Source: Singulisphaera sp. GP187
Lineage (GTDB): Bacteria; Planctomycetota; Planctomycetia; Isosphaerales; Isosphaeraceae
DNA length: 64,000 bases
Direction of reading: 5' to 3'
Assembly: GCF_900129635.1 (NCBI RefSeq)
Contig: NZ_FSRB01000001.1
Coordinates: 969,501 to 1,033,500, forward strand
Position numbers and translations under genes: made by a program. This document shows positions 9,760 to 19,915 of this stretch, one piece after another (the first letter of the stretch is position 1; each line of letters begins with the position of its first letter). The notes beneath the pieces were generated by a model that saw only the letters and a program-made list of their open reading frames with translations, was not told the DNA's origin and ran no database searches.

Positions 9760-12561
9760 ATGCAAGCCGAGGAGAAGGTCAAAATCCTCCTGGTGGACGA
9801 CCAGCCGAATAACCTGTTCGCCTTGGAAGCGATACTCGAGGGTTCGGACCGGACCCTTGTGCGCGCGGTATCGGGTGAAGATGCGCTGATGCGCGTTCTT
9901 GACCATGACTTTGCCGCGATCCTGATGGACGTGCAGATGCCCGGGATGGACGGCTTTGAGACGGCTGCCTTGATCCGGGAGCGTGACCGGTCGAAACACA
10001 CGCCGATCCTCTTTCTCACGGCGTTCGAGAGTAGCGAGCTGCAAGTCTTCAAAGGGTATTCGCTCGGGGCCGTCGACTACCTCTCGAAGCCGGTCGTGCC
10101 GGCGGTGCTCCGCTCCAAGGTCAGCGTCTTCGTCGAACTCTTTCAGAAGACGGAGCAGGTCCGGCGACAGTCCGAGCTCCTGGTCGAAAACCAGCGGAAA
10201 GAGCACGAACGCGAGCTGGTTGAGGAGAAGCGGCGGTGGGAGCTCGACCGGCTCCGCGAGGAGACCGCCCAGGAGAAGAAGGTCGCCGAGGCCTTGCGGC
10301 GGAGAACCGAAGAACTGGCGCAAACGATCGCCGAGCGTGCGTGCGCGGAGGAACAGCTTCGCCGCCGCGCCCATCAACAAGCGATCGTCGCCCAGTTCGG
10401 TCAGCGCGCCCTGGAAGGGATCGGCCTGCCTGCCCTTCTGGACGAGGCGGTCGACGCCGTGAGGCGAAACCTCGAGGTGGAGTTCGCGCGGATCACCGAG
10501 CTGTCTCCCCAGGGCGATTTCGTGAGCATGAAGGCGGGCGCGGGGTGGGTTGAGGACCTCGCGGATACCGTTCCGGTGGGCGTCGGCACCCGGTCGTTTT
10601 CCGGCTTCAGCCTGCTCTCGGCCGACCCGCTCGTCGTCGACGACCTCGGCCAGGAGACTCGCTTCGAAGTCCCTCCGTTTCTCCGCCGGCATGGCGTCGT
10701 CAGCGCCATCAGCGTCAAGATTCACGGGCGGGGCCGGTCGTTCGGCACGCTCGAAGCGTTCAGCCGCGACCGGCGGCCATTCACGCCGGACGACGCCCAC
10801 TTCCTTCAAGCCCTGGCCCATGTGCTGGCCACGGCGATCCAACGCAAGCGCGACGAGCAAGAACTCTCTCGAATCAAGGATGAGCTTGCCGTCCAGCTCG
10901 CGGACATGACCCAGTTGCATGCGCTGAGTGCTCGGCTCTCCAATAGTCTCGAGCTGCCGGCCGTCCTCGAGCAGGTTCTCGCCGCGGTCACGAGCCTGCA
11001 AGGGACCGATCGAGGTGTGCTGATGCTTTACGACCGCGACCTGGATTTGATGTCGACGGCGGCCAGCGTTGGGTTCAGTGAAGGGCCGCTCGATGTCGTG
11101 GAGCGGGTGACGACTAGCCTGCAAGAGTCCGGCACCGTATCGGCGATCATCAGCGGTGGCATCATCGTCGAGGATCTCGAGGCCGACCCGGTTTTTGCCC
11201 CCCACCTTGCGGCGGCCTTGAACGCGGGCTGTCGTGCGGTCTCTAGCACCCCCTTGCTGACCGTGGGCGGCGAACTTGTCGGGACGATCGCCACCTACTT
11301 CGATCGGCCTCATCGACCGTCCGATCGCGAGACCAGGCTGGTGGAGCTTTACGGCCGGCAGGCGGCCGAGTTCATCGAGTACGCGCGGCATTATCGTCAG
11401 ATCCGTGAAGCCGACCGTCGCAAGGACGAGTTCCTGGCGATGCTCGCCCACGAGCTGCGCAACCCGCTCGCCCCGATCCTGAACGCGATTCACTACATGC
11501 GCGGAGAGACGGTCGACCTCGTGTCCGTGGAACAGGCGCGTGAGATTGCCGAGCGGCAGGTCCGTCACCTCGCCCGGCTCGTCGACGACCTGCTTGACGT
11601 CTCGCGGATCAGCTCGGGCAAGATCCAGCTTCGCAAGGAATCGATCGAGTTGGCCGACGCCGTGAATCGCGCGGTCGAGACCTCACGCTTGTTGATCGAG
11701 CTCCGCGGCCACAACCTCACCGTCACGCTGCCCGAGGAATCGCTGCCGCTCGAAGCCGACGCGGCTCGAATCGAGCAGGTGATGGCGAACCTCTTGAACA
11801 ACGCCGCCAAATACACCGAGGAAGGGGGCCGGATTGCGCTGGTGGTCGAGAACCGCGGCAAGATCCTCGAAATCCGGGTCCGCGACACCGGGATCGGCAT
11901 CGCCCCGGAACTACTCCCGCGCGTTTTCGACCTGTTCACTCAGGACAAACGCTCGCTCGACCGCTCGCAAGGGGGGCTCGGCATTGGCCTGACCCTCGTT
12001 CGCAACCTGGTCGAGATGCATGGTGGGAGCGTCGTCGTTCGCAGCGAAGGGGTCGGCAAAGGGAGCGAGTTCATCGTCCGCCTGCCTCGGCGGCATGGAG
12101 TCACGCCCGCCTCGGTTCCTCTCCCTGACGTGCCGGTGCCTCGCCAACCCGACGACGCGAGCGAAGCGCCGCCGAAACGGATTCTCGTCGTGGACGACAA
12201 CATCGACGGCGCCTTGATGCTGGCCCGGCTCCTCAGAGGGTGGGGCCATCAACTTGCGGTCGCTCACGATGGTGAAACGGCGATCGAGCTTTCCCGCGAA
12301 CAAGCGTTCGACGTCGTCTTGCTCGACATCGGCCTCCCTGGCATGAACGGCTATGAGATCGCGCAAGCGTTGCGCAGTCAGGCGGGCTTCGAGCAAACCT
12401 TGCTGGTCGCCCTGACCGGCTACGGCCAAGGCGAAGATCGCCGCCGGTCGTCCGAAGCGGGGTTCGACCACCACCTGGTCAAGCCCGTCGACCCGTTGGC
12501 CCTCAAAGCCCTCCTCGATCGCTATCAGCCCCTCGTCCGCCAAGAATCCGAACATGTGTAA
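9760..12561 (+). CDS. hybrid histidine kinase REC-GAF-GAF-HisKA-HATPase-REC
   Basis: A soluble protein of about 933 residues. An N-terminal receiver ([11 protein letters not shown], Asp57 in [11 protein letters not shown], lysine in YLSKPV) is followed by a coiled coil (~130-205). Two GAF domains come next (~210-365 and ~385-545), then HisKA with His564 in [10 protein letters not shown], an HATPase with [13 protein letters not shown] and [12 protein letters not shown], and a C-terminal receiver with Asp856 in [13 protein letters not shown]. The gene starts about 110 bases after the HAMP-array kinase on the same strand, so the two are probably one signalling unit. I preferred the ATG at 9760 over the one at 9751 because GAGGA abuts 9751 directly but sits nine bases before 9760. 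Receivers at both ends suggest it both receives and passes on phosphoryl groups in a relay. Confidence 0.9.
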   Translation: MQAEEKVKILLVDDQPNNLFALEAILEGSDRTLVRAVSGEDALMRVLDHDFAAILMDVQMPGMDGFETAALIRERDRSKHTPILFLTAFESSELQVFKGYSLGAVDYLSKPVVPAVLRSKVSVFVELFQKTEQVRRQSELLVENQRKEHERELVEEKRRWELDRLREETAQEKKVAEALRRRTEELAQTIAERACAEEQLRRRAHQQAIVAQFGQRALEGIGLPALLDEAVDAVRRNLEVEFARITELSPQGDFVSMKAGAGWVEDLADTVPVGVGTRSFSGFSLLSADPLVVDDLGQETRFEVPPFLRRHGVVSAISVKIHGRGRSFGTLEAFSRDRRPFTPDDAHFLQALAHVLATAIQRKRDEQELSRIKDELAVQLADMTQLHALSARLSNSLELPAVLEQVLAAVTSLQGTDRGVLMLYDRDLDLMSTAASVGFSEGPLDVVERVTTSLQESGTVSAIISGGIIVEDLEADPVFAPHLAAALNAGCRAVSSTPLLTVGGELVGTIATYFDRPHRPSDRETRLVELYGRQAAEFIEYARHYRQIREADRRKDEFLAMLAHELRNPLAPILNAIHYMRGETVDLVSVEQAREIAERQVRHLARLVDDLLDVSRISSGKIQLRKESIELADAVNRAVETSRLLIELRGHNLTVTLPEESLPLEADAARIEQVMANLLNNAAKYTEEGGRIALVVENRGKILEIRVRDTGIGIAPELLPRVFDLFTQDKRSLDRSQGGLGIGLTLVRNLVEMHGGSVVVRSEGVGKGSEFIVRLPRRHGVTPASVPLPDVPVPRQPDDASEAPPKRILVVDDNIDGALMLARLLRGWGHQLAVAHDGETAIELSREQAFDVVLLDIGLPGMNGYEIAQALRSQAGFEQTLLVALTGYGQGEDRRRSSEAGFDHHLVKPVDPLALKALLDRYQPLVRQESEHV

Positions 12562-12948
12562 CGGGACGAGCCGGGAGCGGTGAGTACTCGAGGGGAAAAA
12601 ACGAGAAACCGCCAGGATCGTCGGTAACGTCGTCGATGAAGCCCGAAGTGGAACGATAAGGAGGCTGGACAACCTCATCGCTCAAAGGCCACAACCGGCG
12701 ACCGAGCAATGCTGGCGATTTCTTGGGTGGGCCGTGCCGAGGCTCTAGGCCCGACGGGTATTCGGCACCGGCAAACGGCGAGTCGATGCCGCCGTTATTA
12801 ACGCCGTACGATCCCAAGGGATCGGTTGCCTCACCAACTTGATAATACATCCAGAGCCTTGGATTGTCCAGGGATATTCACGCGAATCGGAACAATTGGC
12901 GGCCGTATCCTGATATTGGCCGGTTCCAGGCGCCCGCATTTTTTTTGG
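12562..12948. other. intergenic, no gene seen
   Basis: About 390 bases between the end of the second kinase and the convergent gene at 12949-13563. Open frames here are short and of biased composition. I see no RNA gene, repeat or convincing terminator. Confidence 0.5.
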
Positions 12949-13563
12949 TCAGGATCGGCCGCGACGGTCCCGAGTGCGGCGTCGCCCCGCTTCCTCGAGG
13001 ACGACCATGTGGTCGACGAACGCGCAGTGGCGGGCGGGCAGGACCCCGATCAGGTCCTGGAGCCGGTCATAGGAGATCATCAACTCTTCAATGCCCGTTG
13101 CCAGGCTGTCGAGGTGTTCGTCGATGGTGTCTTCGGAGTGGCTGACCAAGGCGCCATGGATGGCTCCAAGCAGCCAACCCGCATCGAATTGCAGTTCCCC
13201 GGAGAGGCGGGCGAAGCGGACCCGGTTGATTTCGGGCGTCTCGGGGCCGAAATCGTCGTCGGCGAGGTCGCTGTTGGCCTCGGGGCTCTCGCTCTCGACC
13301 TCAATGCTCTGGAGAAAGTCATCATAACGGCGCGGGCGGCCCGCCGATTCGAGCAAGGTGTCGTACGCGTTCATCACGTCGTCGAGGTTTCTGGCCACGT
13401 CCCGCAGGGTTTCCGCGGCACTCCTGAGATCCCGCGGCGTTTCCTCCCCCGCCGGGCCGAGTTCCACGATGGTCTGGGGAATGGCCGTCTCGATGGTGGC
13501 TTCAAGATGCCCAGCCCACGAGTGGAGATTTCTGAGGTGGCTCTCGTACAAGGTTCGGTCCAC
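12949..13563 (-). CDS. hypothetical alpha-helical acidic protein
   Basis: The reading frame gives about 204 residues that are strongly helical and acidic. Heptad-like stretches include LYESHLRNLHSWAGHLEA, LRSAAETLRDVARNLDDV and TIDEHLDSLATGIEELM, and a basic tail (EEAGRRRTRDRRGRS) ends the protein. I chose a GTG start at 13563 because GGGGA lies just upstream at good spacing and because residues before it look non-coding. The frame does stay open to 13944, so a longer protein cannot be excluded. No family is recognised; a soluble helical-bundle protein is the most that can be said. An opposite-strand frame over the same bases has no protein-like features. Confidence 0.55.
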   Translation of the reverse strand: MDRTLYESHLRNLHSWAGHLEATIETAIPQTIVELGPAGEETPRDLRSAAETLRDVARNLDDVMNAYDTLLESAGRPRRYDDFLQSIEVESESPEANSDLADDDFGPETPEINRVRFARLSGELQFDAGWLLGAIHGALVSHSEDTIDEHLDSLATGIEELMISYDRLQDLIGVLPARHCAFVDHMVVLEEAGRRRTRDRRGRS

Positions 13564-14348
13564 GGTCTTCCCCTTTGCTGTTGCGGGATCTGAATTGATC
13601 GAGGTATTTGACGCCGAGCCTGCGGCCGACCGAACGAGGTGCGATCGATGCCCCCCCTCGATCCTCGTCCCAGCCGAACTCCCGTACCAGATCGATCCGT
13701 CCAACCAGCCGTTTTCGAGGCGATTTTCGACCGTTGCTCGGAATTGCGCTCGGGATCCCGACCCAATTCCGTTCGTGTTGACATGACCTCCCTTTTTATT
13801 AGACCCGGAACCAACCGGCTCGCCAAGTCCCTCGGCATCAACGCGCTCGTGGCCTTCGATTCGCCGATCACCATCGAGTCCAAGGACCCAGGCCCGACTT
13901 CGGAGATTCCACGAGTCCGCGGGCGTCCCACTCTCCCACCGCATTTCCGAAGCGGGCGGGGTGACAGCGGTCCCAGGAACCCGAATCCGGCGAAACGGCC
14001 CCGATCCTTGACTCCTTGTGGTCCAGACGTCTGCAGAATTATCTTATCTCCGAGCGTCGAACCCGTTAGGGCGTCGCTCGCGAGGGGGAACCCGAGCGGC
14101 TGAGTTTCTCGGCCTCAAGCCACCTCGAATGAGGCTTGATTGAGGCCTGATGCGACCCCGCTCAGTCGGGTCCACCCGTTCATGATCCGATTGGGTCGAA
14201 ATGGCGAGATCAACTCGGCCGATGGGCGGCGGCGAACGCCCCGCCCGTACGGTCGTCCGCGGCCGAGGACGGACAACCCCGCGGTCGGCGTTGCAGGTGC
14301 CAGCCGCGGGGAAGTCCCTTTTTCCGAGACTGTCGTCACGTTGCCGGA
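13564..14348. other. long intergenic stretch, no supported gene
   Basis: About 785 bases between two minus-strand genes. Several open frames exist on both strands, but they are rich in Arg, Pro, Gly and Ser, typical of random GC-rich frames, and have no ribosome sites or domains. The minus-strand frame contiguous with the helical protein to the left runs to 13944 and is the only candidate extension. Confidence 0.45.
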
Positions 14349-16256
14349 TCATTTCTGGAGGATGCATGAAATGGGCAGGTGGTCCGAAAAGCCGGTAGGA
14401 TGAAATTCATTGCCCGAGTACGATCGATTCGGCCGAGGGATCGACGTGCCGGCGGGGTCGAAGAGTTGCGAGTCCAGGACGATCGCGGGACTGGTCGAGC
14501 CCGCGACCAATTGGAAGCCGGCCTGATCGAGCAGGCCTGGCGAGACGATGAGGTGGTCGAAGACCTGCCAGTGGTTCTGGAAGACGATCGTGCCGCGATC
14601 CGGGTCCTCGCCGATCGGTGCCATGGCGTCGAACAAGGCTGATGTCGGAAGGCAGGTCGGGCTCCCCAACGCCTTCAAGGTCGTCTTCACGGATTTGTCG
14701 CCCGACTCGTCATTCAGGTCGCCCACGATGACGAAATCGGCGTCGGCCCGGCCCGCGAGGATCACGTCCACTCGCCCTCGTAGCGTCGAAGCGGCCTTGA
14801 GCCGTTGCGATTCGTCGTTGCCCCGTGAAGGCCAGTGGTTGACGAACACGAACAGGGGAGTGCCGTCGCGATCGAACTCCGCCTCGACGATGTCACGGGT
14901 GGGCTTGCCGGGCGCCAGGTCGACGTTGTGAAACGTCGCGCCCGTCAATTTTAGTACCTCGGCGTCATAGATCAGTGCGCAGTCGATGCCACGGTCACTG
15001 GGTGAATCCTTGTGGACGATCTCGAAGTGCCGTCCCGTGGATTCGAGCTTCGCGACCAGCGCCTCGACCACCGCGCGATTCTCGACTTCAGCGAGTCCGA
15101 GGATGTCGGGACCCGCGTTGTTGTTCATGCCACTGATGACCCGGGCCAGGTTGTTCAGCTTGATCTCGAGCCGCTCGTTCGTCCACTGTTTGGGGCCCGA
15201 GGGAGTGAATTCTTCGTCCCCAGCCACGGACGGGTCGTCGACGGTGTCGAATAAGTTCTCGGTGTTCCAGAACCCGACCAGTAACCGCGCTGTCGGGGCC
15301 GATGCGGTTTCAAGCCTCGAACCTGCCGACGTCAATGAGGCGACCACGTCCGCGATCCGGTAGCCCGCCAGGACGCAGCGACGCTCGGCGACGACCTTCG
15401 ACTTGGCGGCATAGTCGGCTGGTAGCAATTTGCCGTTGGACCCGTCGGTGCTTCCCTGGAGGGTCCCATCGAGATAGGTGGCCGTCTTCGCCAACGCGAA
15501 GCTCTCGACGCTGGCCCAATGGGCGAAGTCCTTCTCGGCCAGTTCGGGGAAATCTGCGGGCGCGTGCCCGGGGCGGTTCGTCAGCAAGATCGACTCGTTG
15601 CGGACGGTTTGGAAGTTCGGCGAGCCGAGGATCAGCCCGTCCCAGAATTGATGGAGGCTGATCGTGTTCCCCCCCGCGGCGGCTCGGATGTAGAATCGCG
15701 TGCCGCCCCGGTCCCCCACGGGCTCAGGGAACTGGGCAGTGACGAGCTTCACGGAGTGGAGGGGTTGATGGATGTCGCCCACAAGATGGAAGATCCAGCA
15801 GAGTGCCTCGGCCTTCTCGGCGTCGGAACTCGCGCTGGCAAACGCCTCGCGATTCGCCTTGTATCCGGAGAGGATGTTCTCACCGCCCGGGATGGCAGGG
15901 ACCGTCGTATCCCCGGGGCGGAACGGGATATTGATGAAGTGCCGCTCGCGATGGGTGACGCCGGGAGGCCCTTGCATATCGTCCGGCCAGCGGGCCGCTT
16001 GCATGAAGAGGAATTGATCTCGATCGTCGCCGACCAGGCCGAGATTATCCATACGGGTCTTCCACGCGGGGAAATCCGGATGCTTTTTCAGGATCTCGAT
16101 GGCCCGGGACAAGGCGCCCGGACTCGTTCTCTTCAATTCGCGGTAGGCGATCGCTCCCGTTACCATGTGCCCCGCCTTGTTCCAGGCGAGTGTCGGCCTG
16201 GAGGGCGCCACCAGGAACAAGGTCGCCATGATTGCGGCGGACCAGCGATTCCTCAT
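14349..16256 (-). CDS. secreted S1/P1-type nuclease fused to an endonuclease/exonuclease/phosphatase domain
   Basis: About 635 residues. A signal peptide (MRNRWSAAIMATLFLVAP, cleavage near TLA) is followed at once by the tryptophan that coordinates zinc in S1/P1 nucleases. The expected ligand set is all visible: W and H in AWNKAGH, D in ARWPDDM, H in RERHF, H/D/H in FHLVGDIHQPLH, and H/D in SLHQFWD. From residue ~322 a second domain begins (LLVGFWNTENLFDTVDD) with the EEP-family motifs LGLAEVEN, VNHWPSR, VGDLNDE and FSDHLPISC. S1/P1 enzymes cut single-stranded nucleic acid and remove 3' phosphates; EEP domains cleave phosphodiesters. A secreted fusion would suit scavenging of nucleic acid or phosphate outside the cell. 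An in-frame start at 16331 adds residues before the signal peptide and is less likely. Confidence 0.88.
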   Translation of the reverse strand: MRNRWSAAIMATLFLVAPSRPTLAWNKAGHMVTGAIAYRELKRTSPGALSRAIEILKKHPDFPAWKTRMDNLGLVGDDRDQFLFMQAARWPDDMQGPPGVTHRERHFINIPFRPGDTTVPAIPGGENILSGYKANREAFASASSDAEKAEALCWIFHLVGDIHQPLHSVKLVTAQFPEPVGDRGGTRFYIRAAAGGNTISLHQFWDGLILGSPNFQTVRNESILLTNRPGHAPADFPELAEKDFAHWASVESFALAKTATYLDGTLQGSTDGSNGKLLPADYAAKSKVVAERRCVLAGYRIADVVASLTSAGSRLETASAPTARLLVGFWNTENLFDTVDDPSVAGDEEFTPSGPKQWTNERLEIKLNNLARVISGMNNNAGPDILGLAEVENRAVVEALVAKLESTGRHFEIVHKDSPSDRGIDCALIYDAEVLKLTGATFHNVDLAPGKPTRDIVEAEFDRDGTPLFVFVNHWPSRGNDESQRLKAASTLRGRVDVILAGRADADFVIVGDLNDESGDKSVKTTLKALGSPTCLPTSALFDAMAPIGEDPDRGTIVFQNHWQVFDHLIVSPGLLDQAGFQLVAGSTSPAIVLDSQLFDPAGTSIPRPNRSYSGNEFHPTGFSDHLPISCILQK

Positions 16257-16567
16257 CGATTGACTCGCTTTCTGCTTCGTTTTATTAATAAGCGTGGTGC
16301 AAGCCGTATGTCGTAAATAAAACGTTCTCATATTGCGGGTTCGCGTGCAAGTGGAGACCGCAGAGGATCAGCCAGGTGGAAGCCGCGAGCCGAAGCGGAG
16401 ACTCAATTGAGGCCACCCTCGGTAGGATTCGTCAATGACTTGATTGGGCACTTGTAAGCGGTAATCAGTCTGGTTATTCTTTGATTCAATTAAGGGGACC
16501 AACGTCCTGGACAATCACGTTTTCTCCGGCCTGACGGCGAAATACGCGGGAAGGGAGCTGTACGGCG

Positions 16568-18100
16568 ATGAATTGGCATGGATCGTCGCTCTTATGTTCG
16601 GTGGTAATGATCGCTTCTTTTGGTGTCGTTGCCGAGGCTCAAGAGCAGCCCCCGTCCGCGGAACGCCATTTTCGCGAGTCGATTACCCGGCAACGAGCGA
16701 CCTCGGTGGCGGCGGGGACGGTTGCAGGTCCGCGCTTTCTGAGTTACGATCCCGTGTTTCCACCGCCGGAGGGGGAGACCGGCCTTTTTTCTCTGAGTCA
16801 AAATTATCCCTCTTCATATGACACGGATTCGCCCGTGCCATGGGCGGAAATCGATTTTCGCGTCAACTGGTCGGCCTATCTTAAAGAGGTCTTGAAATAT
16901 TGCCTGGAAGGCAATACCGAGGTGGATTTTCAGGGCGACAAGGCGGCCCCTCGCAAGTGGTATCACGCCCCTTGGTTGCACGATGATTCGGTGGACGGTT
17001 CGGTGAAAGGGAAGACGCGGGGCGGGCGAGAATTTCGCCACGGTCTGACGCGCGAGCGTCGCACTCGCCCCAAAGAGGTTCATCCTTCGCAGAGCGCCAC
17101 CCGCCTCCACCAGAACTGGGCCGTCAGCCTCTACAACGATCGCGGAGGTTACACGATTGGGAAGGTCTGGCTCACGCCCGACGGCTTCCCCGACCCGAGT
17201 CGGGCGACCTTTCCGGATCACACCGTGAGCTTCAAGCTCCTCTTCTCCGCGGCACCGATCGCGGAGGTCCCCTTCCTTGAAGGGGCGAAGGAATGGACTG
17301 CGAATATCGCCCCGGACGAAGACGCTCACCCGCCGACGCGAGTCGACACGGTCGTTCGATTGCTCCAGATCGACGTCGCGGTCAAGGATCCACGGGTGGC
17401 CTCGGGGTCGGGGTGGATCTTCGGAACCTTTATCTACGACGCCTCCCAAGCGGGTCCGTCGGTGTGGGACAAGATGGTGCCGGTCGGGGCGATTTGGGGC
17501 GATGATTCGCACGAGAAGCGGCTGATCGATCGAGACGGAAGTTTCTCCAACCCCTATTTGAAGCAATCTGCGCTCAATCCCGCACTGATCGAGCCGGCAG
17601 CCGGTACCGATTGGGGGAACCGGGCCTATCTTCGTCACTTCGGTCTCGGGGGGCGACTGAACGGGCCGGTCGACAATCCGGCGTCATCGTGCATCTCGTG
17701 TCATGGGCGAGCCGGGACCTTGGGGGACAACCTCCCCCTGAACCTCGACAGTGGTTATCCGATCCCGACCGTCGCGGGCAGTGAAGCAGCGTCGAATCTG
17801 GGCAAGAAGGAGGTCCAGATCGCCGAGTTCGACGCTTTCTTCCGGCCAATCCGCCCAGGGAGTCACTTCGAGAAGTTTAAGGGCCCGGACGGGAAAGATC
17901 GCCAGTTCGTCACCGTTGACTATTCGTTGCAACTCGCGCAGGGCATCCGGAACTTCTACCAGAACCTCCGCGTGTCACAGGCCCCCCTGAGAAAACTGAC
18001 CCGAGCGGGCGTCCTGACCGAGAGCGTCGCTCGCGACTTACCCGAGCGCAAGTCGCTGCCCCAGGTCTCACGCGGCGAGGACGAGGTCGACCAAAATTGA
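16568..18100 (+). CDS. secreted mono-heme cytochrome-like protein
   Basis: 510 residues with a signal peptide (SLLCSVVMIASFGVVAEA) and one CXXCH heme-binding motif (CISCH) at ~residue 375. The region before it is soluble and aromatic-rich (WYHAPWLHDD, GTFIYDASQ, VGAIWGDD), and no second heme site is present. GGGAG lies about ten bases before the ATG. The heme site near the C-terminal third, after a large beta-rich domain, fits a periplasmic cytochrome c fused to a carrier domain. I do not recognise a named family and cannot assign a redox partner. It is divergent from the nuclease gene to its left and stands alone. Confidence 0.7.
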   Translation: MNWHGSSLLCSVVMIASFGVVAEAQEQPPSAERHFRESITRQRATSVAAGTVAGPRFLSYDPVFPPPEGETGLFSLSQNYPSSYDTDSPVPWAEIDFRVNWSAYLKEVLKYCLEGNTEVDFQGDKAAPRKWYHAPWLHDDSVDGSVKGKTRGGREFRHGLTRERRTRPKEVHPSQSATRLHQNWAVSLYNDRGGYTIGKVWLTPDGFPDPSRATFPDHTVSFKLLFSAAPIAEVPFLEGAKEWTANIAPDEDAHPPTRVDTVVRLLQIDVAVKDPRVASGSGWIFGTFIYDASQAGPSVWDKMVPVGAIWGDDSHEKRLIDRDGSFSNPYLKQSALNPALIEPAAGTDWGNRAYLRHFGLGGRLNGPVDNPASSCISCHGRAGTLGDNLPLNLDSGYPIPTVAGSEAASNLGKKEVQIAEFDAFFRPIRPGSHFEKFKGPDGKDRQFVTVDYSLQLAQGIRNFYQNLRVSQAPLRKLTRAGVLTESVARDLPERKSLPQVSRGEDEVDQN

Positions 18101-18198
18101 ATCGGCCGGCTCCGGTTGCGCAGCGCGAATAATCAAGTGTAACTTTGTCACGGGCCGACCCAGCCAAGGCCGCGCGGGTCGGTCCCCAAGGAGATTTC

Positions 18199-18984
18199 AT
18201 GAGTTCCTTGTTTCAAATTGAGCGGGATTGCATCGCAACGCTCGGATTGCTGACGTCGAACTACATCCGGTTCGACCCGGAAGTCCGCAAGGGGGCCGTC
18301 GTTACCCACGTGCGCGGCTACAACGTGCACACGTTGGTCGTCGACAACATTGACGGGGAAGTCCTCTCGCTCGAACAGAATCGGATCCATCAGGACGAGA
18401 ATCCCCTGCAACATGGGGAGCAGGTTGCGATCCGCTCAGCGATCGAGAGGGTCAAGGCGAAGCGGCCACGTCAAGTTGGCGTTGCCGTCGAGGCCTATTA
18501 TAAATCATCGATGTTTATGGCAGCAGGATCAACACCAGAAGACTTTTTGAACAGTGGGTGCACCCTATACAACACGTTCGACCCGTGCGGCATGTGCGCG
18601 GTAACGCTGTTGGCCTGCTACATGAAGCGGATTGCCTACGTATTTGCGGATAAAAAGCACTCGGCCGTCTACGATGCGATGCGCGAATACTTCAAGGGGC
18701 GCGAGTCGATCAAGGAGCCGGTTGCCCTGTCTGAGAAATCGGACGAGGCCAGTTTTGTAGCCAGGGCCTCGAAGCTCATCCGTGACTTGCAAGTGCGGGT
18801 GACTGCCCTGGAAGAGGCCGGGACCCCGCTCGTGCAGACCCTCGACGCCTGCTATGAGCCGCTCAAGGCCGCGGCCCAACTGTTGATTGGCACCTCCGTC
18901 GATGACCTGGCGTCCGCGGGCGTGGATCGCGATCGCAACGCAAAGACCTTGCTGGACATCAAGCGACGTTGCAACTCGCTCTGA
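18199..18984 (+). CDS. cytidine deaminase-fold protein
   Basis: 261 residues. The zinc-site pattern of the cytidine/deoxycytidylate deaminase fold is visible: His72-Gly73-Glu74 in LQHGEQVAI, and Cys130 and Cys133 in DPCGMCAV. The usual motif is H-A/V-E, so the glycine is a variation. A helical C-terminal extension (~residues 175-261, SFVARASKLIRDLQVRV and LKAAAQLLIG) is not part of the core fold. The start at 18199 is preceded by AAGGAG at ideal spacing, which outweighs an upstream in-frame start at 18145. The substrate cannot be predicted: free nucleoside, base and tRNA deaminases share these motifs. Confidence 0.75.
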   Translation: MSSLFQIERDCIATLGLLTSNYIRFDPEVRKGAVVTHVRGYNVHTLVVDNIDGEVLSLEQNRIHQDENPLQHGEQVAIRSAIERVKAKRPRQVGVAVEAYYKSSMFMAAGSTPEDFLNSGCTLYNTFDPCGMCAVTLLACYMKRIAYVFADKKHSAVYDAMREYFKGRESIKEPVALSEKSDEASFVARASKLIRDLQVRVTALEEAGTPLVQTLDACYEPLKAAAQLLIGTSVDDLASAGVDRDRNAKTLLDIKRRCNSL

Positions 18985-19076
18985 ACCGAGTCGGATCCAT
19001 GCCGGGGTGTTGTGCGATCTCCGCTTTTGAAAAAATTGGGAATTAAAAATAAATATTGGCGTGTTTGAATTAACTA

Positions 19077-19778
19077 TCATTTTAATGAAGAGCAGCGGGT
19101 CTCCTGAGTCTGCTTGGCCTGAACCAGTTTGCCGCTTCGGACTTCCAGGGCAGACAGCCAACCTCCCCTGCTACAGTCCGTGTCGATCACCTTCATGAAG
19201 CCCAGGTCTAACGGTTGTCCACTGCGTTGCGGGGTGTGACCTGCGATGACTGACTTGTTTGAATTGTGGGGCCTCATCCGATGGGGGGTCACGGACTCCC
19301 ACCGTAGAATGGCGTCGGAAGCCTGGTCAGGCATCGACATATCGTGGTTGTAGGAAGCGTGCACAAAGATGAATTGGTTCGTCTCGAAGTAGGGACGACC
19401 ACTACGAAGGAATCGAAGGTGGTCGCTCGGGATGTCTTCGGGGCCGCTTCCCTGGGCGTAGGAATCGAGCGTTTGCTGCCCGCCAAATTTGAGCCAACCG
19501 TGAAGTTCCGATCGAGATTCCAGCGCGTTGAAGAGCATCTCCTCGTGATTCCCACGAAGGAGGATCAAGTGGCATCGGCCTGCCAGGTCGATGAGCGACT
19601 CAACGCATCCTTTACTATCAGGGCCCCGGTCGATCACGTCGCCGAGGACAACGATCGTGTCGTCGGCTTGAGGGTTGATGGCGTCGAGCAGGGTCTTCAG
19701 GGCCACACTGCACCCATGGATGTCTCCGATCGCGATGAGTCGACCGAGCGTTCTGGGTTCCCTTTCCGTTTCCGACAT
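19077..19778 (-). CDS. calcineurin-like serine/threonine phosphatase
   Basis: About 233 residues with the metallophosphatase signatures in order: GDIHGC (metal ligands D and H), GDVIDRGPDS, RGNHEE, FVHASY and AGHTPQ. This set is typical of the bacterial PrpA/ApaH-like PP2A group, which dephosphorylates proteins or dinucleoside polyphosphates. It lacks a signal peptide and is probably cytoplasmic. The ATG at 19778 is preferred over an upstream start at 19829 because the catalytic domain begins soon after it and GGGAC lies upstream. The phosphatase motifs are clear; the substrate is not. Confidence 0.85.
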   Translation of the reverse strand: MSETEREPRTLGRLIAIGDIHGCSVALKTLLDAINPQADDTIVVLGDVIDRGPDSKGCVESLIDLAGRCHLILLRGNHEEMLFNALESRSELHGWLKFGGQQTLDSYAQGSGPEDIPSDHLRFLRSGRPYFETNQFIFVHASYNHDMSMPDQASDAILRWESVTPHRMRPHNSNKSVIAGHTPQRSGQPLDLGFMKVIDTDCSRGGWLSALEVRSGKLVQAKQTQETRCSSLK

Positions 19779-19915
19779 GAGAGTTGTCCCGTTCGCGGCG
19801 TACCTGTTTCTGGAATTCGTCGAGAACATTCCGACGGCCGCTGGTGTCCCAAGGACTGAGATCGAGGGAAGTTTGCCTCGACGCGTACGTTCCTCGGTAG
19901 ACAGAGGAAGTGTCG

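Noticed and set aside
9661..11568. A 635-codon minus-strand frame opposite the second kinase
   Set aside because: Arg/His/Leu-rich, no domains; the plus strand encodes a complete kinase with catalytic motifs.
12826..13593. A 255-codon plus-strand frame opposite the helical protein
   Set aside because: The minus-strand frame has a GTG with ribosome site and heptad-like helices; the plus frame has no start signal.
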